64,000 nucleotides of DNA from Scytolyngbya sp. HA4215-MV1. GTDB lineage: Bacteria; Cyanobacteriota; Cyanobacteriia; Leptolyngbyales; Leptolyngbyaceae. The stretch spans positions 124,001-188,000 of the forward strand of contig JAHHIA010000012.1 in NCBI GenBank assembly GCA_019359045.1. Direction: 5' to 3'. Below the pieces are notes generated by a model. It had not been told where the DNA came from. It did no database searches and saw only the letters and a list, made by a program, of their open reading frames with translations. Every line of letters starts with the position of its first letter. Position 1 is the stretch's first letter. Below, in pieces: positions 1 through 8,863 of this stretch. The translations under genes were made by a program, and so were the position numbers.

Positions 1-30
1 CCTCCTTTTTAAGGAGGGTTAGGGAGGATC
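1..30 (+). repeat. Right arm of a C/G-rich MITE-like dispersed repeat
   Basis: The first 30 bases match the right half of the elements at 32762-32930 and 35702-35882: a CCTCC-T5-AAGGAGG core followed by a TTAGGGAGGATC-type tail, with single-base differences. The left half lies outside the window. The repeat is open in the reading frame of the transposase fragment that follows. Confidence 0.6.
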
Positions 31-152
31 AAAAGTCTCTCTGGGAAGAATGGGATACTCCGGATGAGGAAATTCGCAAGGTGGCGGAGAAGTTTGTCTT
101 GGCGAATTGTTTTGATCCTCAGGTGGCAGGGCTGAGGTTTGTGCCGCCGTGA
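3..152 (+). pseudogene. C-terminal fragment of a REP-associated tyrosine transposase (RAYT)
   Basis: Thirty-six codons ending at TGA 150-152 (W-E-E-W-D-T-P ... K-F-V-L-A-N-C-F-D-P-Q) match the C-terminus of the RAYT-like protein at 33007-33483, which has W-N-D-W-D-K-P ... K-F-V-L-A-N-C-F-D-P-Q. The frame stays open upstream through the dispersed repeat to the window edge. Either the gene continues outside the window with the repeat inserted in frame, or only this tail survives. RAYTs are HUH/Y1 enzymes linked to REP hairpin repeats (family knowledge). The catalytic part is not visible here, so activity cannot be judged. Confidence 0.6.
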
Positions 153-157
153 CTTCA

Positions 158-188
158 GATCCCGGCTTTTTTAGGAAAAGCCGGGATC
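158..188. terminator. Hairpin between the RAYT tail and the convergent GUN4 gene
   Basis: A perfect 13-bp stem (GATCCCGGCTTTT paired with its complement) closes on loop TTAGG. It starts 6 nt after the RAYT stop codon and lies between two convergent genes, so it could serve both. T and A runs lie inside the stem arms. Confidence 0.55.
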
Positions 189-285
189 TTGAGCCGGTGC
201 CAGGTAACAAATCGCCAGGAAGTTGATGATGTCGTAAGCAGCGAGTTGATAATAAATCTTTAGGAAAGTCTGAAGCGCTTATCTG

Positions 286-1488
286 CTAAAGTCTACAAGT
301 CGTTGCGCGCGAGAAGAGAACCCACCGCGACCCCCACAACAACAACCCCCCCCCAACTATCCGCCCCCTCAACATCACCCGAGGAAACTCTCCCATGGGA
401 GCTAATTCGAGGTTGTAGGTTAGGTTGTCTAAGTCCACCCACTTGCCCTCCTTGCGCCAGCCGACGCGATCGCCAAACTTTTCCCAGTCGTCATTGTAAT
501 CCATTGGGCTACCGCATTCCTGCCAGATGCGTTTCTGCACACTAAAGCCCCATTTGCCATTGCTGTATCTCACCCACAAGCGATCGAGGGTTTGCAGGTC
601 GTCGCAGGGAAAATTTTTCAGATCGGCGCGATCGAACCATTGCCCTTCTTCTTTGCCTACGGTGGTAATCATCAGCCGATAGGTTTCGTAATCTGCCTGC
701 TTCCACTGTTGTGCTCTTAGCAACGCTTCTAACGTCTGATACTTGGAGTCTTGCGCCACCTTATCCAGGCTTTGCAAAAAGGACTGCAAATCTTCGCTCA
801 GCTTTTCAGGACGGGGATACTCTTTCAGGCAAATCGTTGACAGGTCTGCGGCTTCGCTGCCCTGTTCACAGGCTTTGCGAATCACCTGATCCAGCAACCT
901 GGGATTGAGTTGGGCCGTGTAGAGCAGTACGGTTTCTCGCCAGATGGCATGATTCCAGTTTTGCAAGACCAGTTGGGCGCTTTTTTTGATGCTGTCGATG
1001 TCCTGGGGCTGTGCCAGCCTTGTGGCAGCAAAAAAGCCCTGAAAGCTGGCATGGGGAAACTCGTATTCTCCCGGTTCTCGTTCTACCAGCAACTCGCTGA
1101 CCCCCAACATTTGCTTGAGCCAGGCGGCTGGATCGACTTCCTCTTGCTGCAAAATCGGGTTTTGGCTGAGAAACTTCAGCAAGCTCGGGTGGGAAATTTT
1201 GAGCCGCTTGCTCTGCACCATTGCCAGCGCCACAATCTGCAGAATCGTCTGGTTGTGGTCGAAGGACAACAGCATCCGAATCAACCGCGCTTTAGGGCGA
1301 TCGTCCAGTTGCAGTTTGCAGATGCCGCGATAGAGATCAATCCGCTGGCGAGGCAACTCCACTGAGGGATCAAAGCGATGAAAGGTCGCCAGCATGTTCA
1401 GCAACAGGGGATTTTCTGCCATGTAGCCCAGTTCTTGCCGACGCTGTTGCAGTTGGGCGATTAAGTTGTCTGCCCGTTCATTTGCCAC
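286..1488 (-). CDS. Distal part of the NACHT-GUN4 protein (separated by an in-frame stop)
   Basis: This 400-codon segment is in the same frame as the NACHT segment at 1567-2580. The codons between (from A-Q-F-I-H-R-W onward) are open, so the two were one gene of about 765 codons. Residues 1-200 carry the helical part after the NACHT domain (A-E-N-P-L-L-L-N-M-L, then F-P-H-A-S-F-Q-G-F-F-A-A). Residues about 250-370 form a full GUN4 domain: W-K-Q-A-D-Y-E-T, N-F-P-C-D-D-L-Q-T, W-G-F-S-V-Q-K and the closing A-P-M-G-x-x-P. GUN4 proteins bind Mg-porphyrins and stimulate Mg-chelatase (family knowledge). In this fusion the role is unknown. The last 30 residues look like read-through into flanking repeat DNA. 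The segment could only be made by re-initiation (GTG at 1488) or stop read-through. Confidence 0.7.
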   Translation of the reverse strand: MANERADNLIAQLQQRRQELGYMAENPLLLNMLATFHRFDPSVELPRQRIDLYRGICKLQLDDRPKARLIRMLLSFDHNQTILQIVALAMVQSKRLKISHPSLLKFLSQNPILQQEEVDPAAWLKQMLGVSELLVEREPGEYEFPHASFQGFFAATRLAQPQDIDSIKKSAQLVLQNWNHAIWRETVLLYTAQLNPRLLDQVIRKACEQGSEAADLSTICLKEYPRPEKLSEDLQSFLQSLDKVAQDSKYQTLEALLRAQQWKQADYETYRLMITTVGKEEGQWFDRADLKNFPCDDLQTLDRLWVRYSNGKWGFSVQKRIWQECGSPMDYNDDWEKFGDRVGWRKEGKWVDLDNLTYNLELAPMGEFPRVMLRGRIVGGGLLLWGSRWVLFSRATTCRL

Positions 1489-1566
1489 CTCTTTGGCATG
1501 GCGACGTTGCTTTTCCGCCCGACAACAGCGTTCCTGACAGAGATACCAGCGGTGAATGAACTGCGC

Positions 1567-2580
1567 TTACTGTTGAGGATTGAATCTGTTGACAAAAATT
1601 GGGATGGTAGGTTGCTGGGCAACGTATTCCTTGAAGCCCGCCGGACGAGACGTGACAATAAACACCGATCGGTCATACTCCCGCATCTGAGCGCTGATCC
1701 AGTGGCTAACCTGGGGCCGATCTCCTTCTGGCAACTCATCAAAGCCATCCAGCATCACCAGTGCCGATCCACTGAGCAATAGCTTTTCTGCCCATTGAGG
1801 CGGGGCGGTCAAGGGATGGTTTTTTGACAAACTGGGCACATGAAACTCGGTAATTAGGGTTGGCAAACTGGGCGGTTGGGACTGGGTCAGTTCCTCCGTC
1901 CAATCGCGCAAGCGCAACAGCACGGGCACCAGTTTGGGAGCGCCATAGTGGCGCTGTTTCCGCTGTCCATAAATCAACGCCACATGCCGCAACAGGGTGG
2001 TTTTGCCCATGCCACCCTTTGCCCGAATGCTCATCTGGCGAAACTTACGATCGCGCCGCGATCGTGCCAGCAATTTCCAGATGCTCAAGTTCTCGGCAGT
2101 CAAAGCTGGGTCTTGCTGCCAGCGTTCCAGTTCACGCCGATCCGCCAGCATGCCCACAGCCCCACTTAAATCCAGTGGCACAAACACCTCTTCCAGCAAC
2201 GGAATGGAAGTGCGATCGGGATTGAAGCCCTCCACCGTAAACTCTTCGCATAATCTCGCTTGCTGTTTGAGATACTGTCCCTCAAAATCCGATCGCAGTG
2301 CTGACCATCCATCCAGGATCGATCGTTCTGCGGTGCCGATCGTCCAATCCAGCAAATTGTCTAACTTGGGCGATAATCTCTTGCCCACTTTAATGACCAG
2401 CCACACCCCAACAGCGCCGACAAAACACCTGCCCGCACCTGCGATATCTCCTTGCTGCACTCGGGTAATGCCCACAAAGCTGAGTGCGCCTGGTATGCCA
2501 AACGTGACCAACTTATTGTCGAGTAGTTCAAAGACTTTGGTGATCGTGGTGGGCAGATAAGGGGGCGTCTCGTCTGGCAT
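1567..2580 (-). CDS. NACHT STAND NTPase, N-terminal part (truncated by TAA at 1567-1569)
   Basis: This is a 337-aa STAND-type ATPase segment. It has an N-terminal region with one or two hydrophobic stretches (residues about 25-65, possibly membrane-associated), a P-loop G-G-M-G-K-T-T-L near residues 189-196, Walker B L-V-M-L-D-G-F-D-E-L near 273-283, and a sensor-like I-V-T-S-R-P near 308. The frame then meets TAA after F-N-P-Q-Q, but homologous sequence continues in the same frame. One C-to-T change in CAA would create this stop. Bacterial NACHT proteins include antiphage defence ATPases and other signal switches (family knowledge). Truncated here, the protein lacks the winged-helix region and GUN4 domain. 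A 21-bp repeat array starts 88 bp upstream. Alternatives are a pseudogene, an assembly error or translational read-through. Confidence 0.75.
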   Translation of the reverse strand: MPDETPPYLPTTITKVFELLDNKLVTFGIPGALSFVGITRVQQGDIAGAGRCFVGAVGVWLVIKVGKRLSPKLDNLLDWTIGTAERSILDGWSALRSDFEGQYLKQQARLCEEFTVEGFNPDRTSIPLLEEVFVPLDLSGAVGMLADRRELERWQQDPALTAENLSIWKLLARSRRDRKFRQMSIRAKGGMGKTTLLRHVALIYGQRKQRHYGAPKLVPVLLRLRDWTEELTQSQPPSLPTLITEFHVPSLSKNHPLTAPPQWAEKLLLSGSALVMLDGFDELPEGDRPQVSHWISAQMREYDRSVFIVTSRPAGFKEYVAQQPTIPIFVNRFNPQQ

Positions 2581-2667
2581 GGAAATTCTATCGGCAAGGA
2601 GATGTCTCCAGTTTTAACCCAGAAGGATAAACAATTCCATCCTCAGTCAGCGGATGACGCTGCCATT

Positions 2668-2814
2668 GAAGTTGTCCTTACGTCTGTTGAAGTTGTCCTT
2701 ACGTCTGTTGAAGTTGTCCTTACGTCCGTTGAAGTTGTCCTTACGTCCGTTAAAGCGGTTCTTAGTTCCGTTAAAGCTGTCCTTACGTCCGTTGAAGTGG
2801 ATCTTACTTCCGCT
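2668..2814. repeat. 21-bp tandem repeat array (7 units)
   Basis: Seven 21-bp units of the type GTTGAAGTTGTCCTTACGTC(T/C) run head to tail. Units 1-4 are nearly identical and the later ones diverge. The unit is three codons times seven, so an open frame at 2602-2868 reads as heptads E-V-V-L-T-S-V. A related tail, CTTCCGCTACAACTTTCG, recurs near 2811 and 2869. The array lies immediately upstream of the NACHT-GUN4 start and resembles in design the array at 36639-36806. Confidence 0.85.
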
Positions 2815-2916
2815 ACAACTTTCGTTACAAACTTATCGCTGTCCTTACGTCCGTTGAAGCTGTCCTGACTTCCGCTACAACTTTCGTTACAAACAAAACG
2901 GATTTATCGTGTTTTG

Positions 2917-3023
2917 GTGACCAAGCTGGAGCTTGGTCACTCCGCTGAGGAAGCTCCAGCTTGCTTCGCGTGATGGGGAAGCTGGAGCTTCCCACCTGGG
3001 ATTCCCAAGTCAGAGCTTGGGAA
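2917..3023. repeat. Cluster of three inverted repeats built on AAGCTGGAGCTT
   Basis: Three nested palindromes lie in the gap after xdhB: an 11-bp stem with a GG loop at 2917-2940 (GTGACCAAGCT and its complement), a GGAAGCTCCAGCTT pair at 2949-2962 and 2979-2992, and TTCCCAAG/CTTGGGAA at 3002-3009 and 3016-3023. They look like a small dispersed repeat family. The last hairpin could help end xdhB transcription, but no T-run follows. Confidence 0.75.
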
Positions 3024-3059
3024 CCAGTTCATCTTAGTAATCCAAAATCCAAAATCGCA

Positions 3060-5408
3060 TCAAACTGTGGGCGACACCAGCAAACTCTCCGCCACCCCTG
3101 ACTTTGCCCCCGATCGCGCCTTGACCGATTCGATCGCCCATAAAATCGCTTCCGGTGTAGCAGGGGATGCTAGAGGGACAAAATCGACTGCACCAAACGC
3201 CGCGATCGCATCCCGAATCGCTTCGCGCACCGACATTGCCAGCATCAGCGGCGGTTCACCCACAGCTTTGCTCCCGTAGATCACGCCTTCCTGGGCAGCG
3301 CGTTGCAGCAGTTCCACATGGAAGTGTTCCGGCACTTCGCTAATCGTCGGAATTTTGTACGTGCTGGGGGCATCGCTCCGCAATCGCCCCTGAGCATCCC
3401 AGACCAATTCTTCCATAGTCAGCCAGCCCATGCCCTGCACAAAACCACCTTCGATCTGTCCCTGATCGACCAGCGGATTGAGCGATTCGCCCACATCATG
3501 CACGATATCTACCTGCCGCAGCTTAAACGTGCCCGTAAAGCCATCCACTTCTACCTCACTCACCGCTGCCCCATAAGCAAAGTAGTAAAAGGGTCTACCT
3601 TGACTGGTCGCCGCATCCCAATAAATGTTGGGCGTACGGTAGTAGCCCGTGGCAGAGAGGCTGACCCGATCGTTATACGCTTGCTCAACTACCTGTTCAA
3701 AGCGGATGCGATCGTTAGGATAGCTACGCGAGTAAATCCAACCGTCCTCAAACACCAGGTCTTCCGGGGCATCCAGGTTCATTAGCTTAGCGGCAACCGG
3801 AGCCAGTCGCGCCTTCAGGGTTTCGCAGGCATCTTTGACCGCCTGTCCGTTCAAATCGGCTCCACTGGAGGCAGCAGTTGCCGAAGTGTTGGGCACTTTA
3901 TCGGTACTGGTGGGCATTAGACGAAAGCGATCGATCTTTACACCCAGAGCACTGGCTGCAACTTGCAGCATTTTGGTATGCAAGCCCTGCCCCATCTCGG
4001 TGCCGCCGTGGTTCAGTTGGATGCTGCCATCGGTGTAGATCAGGATCAACGCACCCGCCTGATTGTATTGGGTCTTGTTAAACGAGATGCCAAACTTGAC
4101 CGGGGTAATTGCCAGTCCCCGTTTTTTGTAAGAATGGCTCTGGTTGAAGTGGGCAATTTCTATCCGCCGTTCGGCAAAATTGGCATTGGCTTTCACCTGA
4201 CTCCAGATGCAAGCAATGCGATTATCGAAAATCTCTTGCCCGTAGTGGGTGGTGTTGGTCGCTCCCTCACCGTGATAGAAGTTGCGCTCCCGCACAACTT
4301 CCGGCGGCAGACCGAGAAAACGGGCAACGCGATCGATAATTTCTTCTCCCACCACCATGCCCTGCGGTCCCCCAAAGCCCCGAAATGCCGTATTCGAGGT
4401 TTTATGCGTTTTGACAATCTGTCCCCGCACTTCGATATCGGGAATGTAGTAGGCATTGTCCACATGCAGCGCCGCCCGCAGCAAAACAGGTGGTGAGAGA
4501 TCCAAACTCCAACCGCCATCGGCATAGAGATCCACATCCAAGGCGGTGATGTGCCCTTCTTGGCTAAACCCTACCTGGTATTGCCCCAACAAGCCATGAC
4601 GTTTGCCGGTCAAAGTCATGTCCTGCGATCGTCGAAGCCGAACTCGTGCCGGTCGTCCCGTTTTGACCGCCGCGATCGCGGCGACTGCGGCAAAGGGGTT
4701 GGCTTGCGACTCTTTGCCGCCAAAGCCCCCGCCCATCCGCAAACAGGTGACCACCACCCGATTATTGGGAATCCCCAACACCCGTGCAATAATCACCTGG
4801 GTTTCAGTGGGATGCTGGGTTGAAGAATAGATCTGATAGTTGCCTTCGCCATCGGGAATCACCCAACTTGCCTGAGTTTCCAGGTAGAAATGATCCTGTC
4901 CGTTCATTTCAACTTCCCCCGTGAGGCAAAAATCAGCCGCTTGCAATGCAGTGGTAGCATCGCCTCGACGAACCACCAAAGGTTGCCCCTGAAAGCTATT
5001 AGCAGCGATCGCGTCTTTGATACTCAAAATCGGAGGCAGAGGTTCATAGTGCACAACCACGCGATCGGCTCCTAACCGGGCAGCGGTTTCGGTTTCACCC
5101 ACCACCCAGACAACAGCCTGCCCCCAATAGGAAATGACTTCGGTTGGAAACAGCACTTCATCGCGGATAATGACGCCCGTATCATTTTCTCCTGGTACAT
5201 CTTCAGCTGTTAGCACGGTGACCACACCTGCCACCCCGTAGGCAGCAGACACATCGATGTGCGTAATCCGAGCGCTGGCATGGGGAGCGGTTACAGGGTA
5301 GAGCGAGACCATACCGATCGGTTGACGTTGGTCATCGGTATAGAGGGCTTTGCCACTGACGTGACCCGTGGCGCTTTCGTGGCTTTTGCGTTGACCAACC
5401 GTTGTCAT
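3060..5408 (-). CDS. xdhB: Xanthine dehydrogenase, molybdenum-binding subunit
   Basis: This 782-aa protein is the molybdopterin-binding large subunit of xanthine dehydrogenase, which oxidises hypoxanthine and xanthine to urate in purine breakdown. Molybdopterin loops are visible: G-G-G-F-G-G-K-E (226-233), R-G-F-G-G-P-Q (343-349), G-G-T-E-M-G-Q-G (468-475) and G-S-K-A-V-G-E-P-P (712-720). The three residues that define purine activity in bovine XDH (Glu802, Arg880, Glu1261) correspond to E233, R343 and E718, which supports a true xanthine dehydrogenase rather than an aldehyde oxidase. The length suits the bacterial XdhB subunit. xdhA lies 172 bp upstream on the same strand, so the two are probably one operon. 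A 16-bp direct duplication (GATTTTGGATGAAGTC) sits in the gap. No xdhC chaperone gene is in the window. Confidence 0.93.
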   Translation of the reverse strand: MTTVGQRKSHESATGHVSGKALYTDDQRQPIGMVSLYPVTAPHASARITHIDVSAAYGVAGVVTVLTAEDVPGENDTGVIIRDEVLFPTEVISYWGQAVVWVVGETETAARLGADRVVVHYEPLPPILSIKDAIAANSFQGQPLVVRRGDATTALQAADFCLTGEVEMNGQDHFYLETQASWVIPDGEGNYQIYSSTQHPTETQVIIARVLGIPNNRVVVTCLRMGGGFGGKESQANPFAAVAAIAAVKTGRPARVRLRRSQDMTLTGKRHGLLGQYQVGFSQEGHITALDVDLYADGGWSLDLSPPVLLRAALHVDNAYYIPDIEVRGQIVKTHKTSNTAFRGFGGPQGMVVGEEIIDRVARFLGLPPEVVRERNFYHGEGATNTTHYGQEIFDNRIACIWSQVKANANFAERRIEIAHFNQSHSYKKRGLAITPVKFGISFNKTQYNQAGALILIYTDGSIQLNHGGTEMGQGLHTKMLQVAASALGVKIDRFRLMPTSTDKVPNTSATAASSGADLNGQAVKDACETLKARLAPVAAKLMNLDAPEDLVFEDGWIYSRSYPNDRIRFEQVVEQAYNDRVSLSATGYYRTPNIYWDAATSQGRPFYYFAYGAAVSEVEVDGFTGTFKLRQVDIVHDVGESLNPLVDQGQIEGGFVQGMGWLTMEELVWDAQGRLRSDAPSTYKIPTISEVPEHFHVELLQRAAQEGVIYGSKAVGEPPLMLAMSVREAIRDAIAAFGAVDFVPLASPATPEAILWAIESVKARSGAKSGVAESLLVSPTV

Positions 5409-5580
5409 GGGGAACCTCGATCGATGTTGGATTTTGGATGAAGTCGATTTTGGATGAAGTCGATTTGAGAGGATGCTTTCAAAGTCTTATACCTAATGCC
5501 AAAAGCAAGATCTGCCGAACCCTGCGCTAACAAACCGCTACGCCGGGTGACTTTAAGACTGATTCTGCCTTTTTAATCGC

Positions 5581-6984
5581 TTAGGGATACTCTACAAAGA
5601 ATTTCTCAAACAGATTGGCGATCAATAATTTGCGGTATTCGGCACTGCCTCGCAAATCCGTCAGGGGGGTAAAGGCAGTTTTGAGGTGTGACTTAGCTTG
5701 TTGTATTGTTTCAGCCGTCCAAGGTTTGCCGAGCAGCCATTGTTCAACCACGATCGCTCGCACAGGCGTTGCTGCTACACCACCATAGGCTAAACGCGCA
5801 TGGACAATCTGATTTTGCTCATCCAGATCTATACAAAAGGCAGCCGCAACAATGCTGATGTCATCCGTGCCGCGCTTGCCAATTTTGTAAGACTGACTGA
5901 GCCGTCGCACGGCACCCGGGGCGATCGTTCGAGCAATTTTACAGGAAACAATAACTTCTCCCGGTTGCAAATCGGTTTGGCGATAGCCTTTGAAGAAGTT
6001 TGCCAGGGGGAGCGTGCGTTCGCCCACCGCAGAAGCGAGTTTGAGTTCGGCATCCAGCGCTAGTAGAACTGGAGGCAGATCGCCGATCGGGGAAGCCGTG
6101 CCAATATTGCCGCCCAGGGTCGCGCGGTTGCGCACCTGCCGTGCTGCAAACCAATACAGCATCTCATCCAGGCTAGGAAAAACTCCTCGCAGTCGATCTT
6201 CAATGTGGCTGAGGGGCACTGCCGCACCAATTTCTACGGCTTCAGTCGTTTGGTGCATGAAGTTGAGTTCGACCACAGCTTCTAGAGAAACCAGCACCGG
6301 GTAGGATTTGCGGTGGTGACTGAAATCTAACCCCAGATCAGTAGCGCCTGCGACCAAGGTGGCATTGGGATGCTGTTGCAACAACGCCAACACTTCTGAC
6401 AACTGGGTGGGGCGATAGAACTGAGATTGAGCACCGTCGTAGCTCACTTCACCCAGTTCTGTAGCAGTCTGAGCGAGCCGATCGCGAAATACATCCTGCA
6501 CGGGCGACGACGCCACTAAACTCGCTGCCCGACGAATTGCCAGATAGCCCGTACAGCGACAGAGATTCCCTTCCACACAGGCATCATTCACCGTGCCATC
6601 ATAGTAAGCCGCAAACAGACTCATGATAAATCCAGGTGTGCAGTAGCCACACTGGGAACCGCCCGTCTGCACCATTGCCGCCTGAACTGGATGCAGGCAA
6701 CCGTTGGCAATGCCTTCAACAGTGAGAATGTGTCGTCCAGCGATCGCGCCGATGGGAATCAAGCAACTGTTGACTGCCTGATAGTGCAGCTTGCCATCCG
6801 CCCCTTGCGCCATCAACGCCACAGTGCAAGCACCACAATCCCCGTCCCCACAACCTTCCTTCGTGCCAACGCGCCCACTTTGCCGCAGATACTCCAACAA
6901 GGTTGTCGTTGGTGCGATCGCCTGAATTCGGACCGTTTCGCCATTGATGGTCGCTGTCAAACAGCTTTCCAGGACTTGTTTCAC
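5581..6984 (-). CDS. xdhA: Xanthine dehydrogenase, 2Fe-2S and FAD subunit
   Basis: This 467-aa protein fuses the iron-sulfur and FAD domains that pass electrons from the molybdenum site of XdhB. The N-terminal plant-ferredoxin-type cluster uses C45, C50, C53 and C74. The second cluster uses C112, C115, C142 and C144 (G-Y-C-T-P-G-F and G-N-L-C-R-C-T-G-Y). An FAD-binding domain follows from about residue 190 (A-T-L-V-A-G-A-T-D-L and T-L-G-G-N-I-G-T-A-S-P-I-G-D), then a CO-dehydrogenase flavoprotein C-terminal domain. The fused FeS-FAD layout is the bacterial XdhA form. It is first in the gene pair with xdhB. The roughly 270 bp separating it from glmU show no clear gene. Confidence 0.93.
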   Translation of the reverse strand: MKQVLESCLTATINGETVRIQAIAPTTTLLEYLRQSGRVGTKEGCGDGDCGACTVALMAQGADGKLHYQAVNSCLIPIGAIAGRHILTVEGIANGCLHPVQAAMVQTGGSQCGYCTPGFIMSLFAAYYDGTVNDACVEGNLCRCTGYLAIRRAASLVASSPVQDVFRDRLAQTATELGEVSYDGAQSQFYRPTQLSEVLALLQQHPNATLVAGATDLGLDFSHHRKSYPVLVSLEAVVELNFMHQTTEAVEIGAAVPLSHIEDRLRGVFPSLDEMLYWFAARQVRNRATLGGNIGTASPIGDLPPVLLALDAELKLASAVGERTLPLANFFKGYRQTDLQPGEVIVSCKIARTIAPGAVRRLSQSYKIGKRGTDDISIVAAAFCIDLDEQNQIVHARLAYGGVAATPVRAIVVEQWLLGKPWTAETIQQAKSHLKTAFTPLTDLRGSAEYRKLLIANLFEKFFVEYP

Positions 6985-7256
6985 GTTGCTCTATCCAATC
7001 TGCTTAACACTCGTGTTTAACCTCACTTTAAAGCTTGACACAAGGGTTGAACACTTGACTGTTTACATGCAACAAACGAAATTCTAGGAACGTGTATAGC
7101 GCAATGCTCTGAAGAACGTCATATTTTGCAGGTGCCCCATCCCTATAAAGGCGTTGAAGATCACCGATGCGAAGCTTTGACAGAAGCCCAGCGGTGACCT
7201 TACAGACTTTAGGTGCCAGCAGCGATCGGTAAAGGCGCTCTCCCCTCCGACGACTC

Positions 7257-8627
7257 TCAACTTTCTTTGGTTTCATGGGGTTTGCCGGGTCGCCAACCCG
7301 GAAAGAGGGTTTGTTTCGCACGGGCAAGGGCGAGGCAATCATCGGGTACCTCTTTGGTGATCACAGAGCCTGCCCCGATCGTCACATCTGCGCCTACACT
7401 TACAGGTGCCACCAAAACGGTATTGGCTCCAGTTTTAGTGCGATCGCCAATTTGGGTAGGATATTTTTTATAGCCGTCGTAGTTGGCGGTAATCGTGCCC
7501 GCACCAATGTTCACCTTCTCGCCCAGTGTGGCGTCCCCTAGGTAGGAGAGATGCGCTACATTGGTGCGATCGCCGAGCGTTGAGTTTTTAATTTCTACAA
7601 AATTGCCCACTCGGCATTTGGCACCCACATGGGCATGCTTCCGCAGATGTGTATAAGGTCCAATTTGTGAGTTTGACTGCACCACGCTCTGCGATACCAC
7701 CGAATAGAGCACCGTCACCTGCTCACCAATCTGGCTATTTTCGATCAGGCTACCAGGACCAATGCGGCTTCCCGCCCCAATTACGGTTTTACCGCGCAGA
7801 TGAGTTTGTGGCTCAATCACCACATCTGGCTGCAACTCCACCGTATCATCAATTGTGATGCTATCGGGGTCAATCAATGTTACTCCAGCCGCCATCCAGT
7901 TATCTTTGATCCGGGTTTGCAAAATATCGTAAGCGGCTGCCAACTGTTTGCGATCGTTAATCCCCAAAATCTCTTCGTGGTCTTCCACATCCACGACCAT
8001 CACCGGATCGAGGTAGTTGACCGCATCGGTCAGGTAGTATTCTTGCTGGTCATTGTTACTACTGAGCTTCGGCAAAATCGCCGCCAACTTTGCCCAATCA
8101 AAACAATAGACGCCCGCGTTAATGCGGTGATTTTGCTTCTGAGCGGGCGTGCAATCGCGATCTTCCACAATTTCCTTTAAGGTATTGTCGTCATTGCAAA
8201 AAACTCGCCCATAGCCCTTGGGGTTGGGAAGATGTGCTGCTAGTAACGTCACTGCATTGCCATGTTGTTCATGGGTTTTGAGCAAAAGATTGATCGTCTG
8301 TGGACGCAGCAGCGGCACATCCCCATTCAGCACCAACAAACTCCCCTGAAAATCTTGCAAATAGGGCAGCAATTGCTGAACTGCGTGACCTGTACCCAAC
8401 TGCTGCACTTGTTCTACAAACTCGATTCCTGACCAAGGCTGGAGCGCCTCTTTGACTAATTCACTCCGATAACCCACAATCACCAAATTCCGGCTGGGTT
8501 GAACGACTGATAAACTATCCAAAACCCGTTCTACCAGCGATCGTCCTCCCAATTGGTGTAAAACCTTGGGAAGATCCGATTTCATTCGCGTACCCCGTCC
8601 AGCTGCCAGAACTGCTACCGCTAACAT
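7257..8627 (-). CDS. glmU: Bifunctional GlmU: N-acetylglucosamine-1-phosphate uridyltransferase / glucosamine-1-phosphate acetyltransferase
   Basis: GlmU makes UDP-N-acetylglucosamine for peptidoglycan and lipopolysaccharide. The 456-aa length is normal for the family. The N-terminal nucleotidyltransferase begins [15 protein letters not shown] (residues 7-21) and has [10 protein letters not shown] near 97-106. From about residue 255 a left-handed beta helix of hexapeptide repeats carries the acetyltransferase site, including R-K-H-A-H-V-G and N-Y-D-G-Y-K-K. The start at 8627 gives the usual [10 protein letters not shown] opening. The gene is divergent from the NACHT gene at 8864 across a 236-bp gap. 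Confidence 0.95.
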   Translation of the reverse strand: MLAVAVLAAGRGTRMKSDLPKVLHQLGGRSLVERVLDSLSVVQPSRNLVIVGYRSELVKEALQPWSGIEFVEQVQQLGTGHAVQQLLPYLQDFQGSLLVLNGDVPLLRPQTINLLLKTHEQHGNAVTLLAAHLPNPKGYGRVFCNDDNTLKEIVEDRDCTPAQKQNHRINAGVYCFDWAKLAAILPKLSSNNDQQEYYLTDAVNYLDPVMVVDVEDHEEILGINDRKQLAAAYDILQTRIKDNWMAAGVTLIDPDSITIDDTVELQPDVVIEPQTHLRGKTVIGAGSRIGPGSLIENSQIGEQVTVLYSVVSQSVVQSNSQIGPYTHLRKHAHVGAKCRVGNFVEIKNSTLGDRTNVAHLSYLGDATLGEKVNIGAGTITANYDGYKKYPTQIGDRTKTGANTVLVAPVSVGADVTIGAGSVITKEVPDDCLALARAKQTLFPGWRPGKPHETKES

Positions 8628-8863
8628 GCCGATTCCTAAAGCCTATTCATCCCCATGGAGTATAGCTTGCCAAAAGCGGATTTGGGGGATTCGGATAGAA
8701 CCTCATTTCATCCCATTCTGGAGTGATTTTTTGTGTCGGGTATTAAATTATTCGGCACACTGGAGAGGAAGCGATCGAGAAATTCAGTCGCCCCTCCCTT
8801 TCCATCCAGCCCAGCGCCTCCATTCCGTGTCTGCTTCTCCCCCCATCCCCCTACCCCCTTCCT

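Noticed and set aside
286-2580. Programmed frameshift as explanation for the split NACHT-GUN4 gene
   Set aside because: Both halves are in the same frame; the break is a plain in-frame TAA, so no frameshift is involved.
2602-2868. An open frame of 88 codons through the first 21-bp array as a protein gene
   Set aside because: Nearly all of it is the repeat; there is no ribosome site and no homology outside the repeat. Described as a repeat instead.
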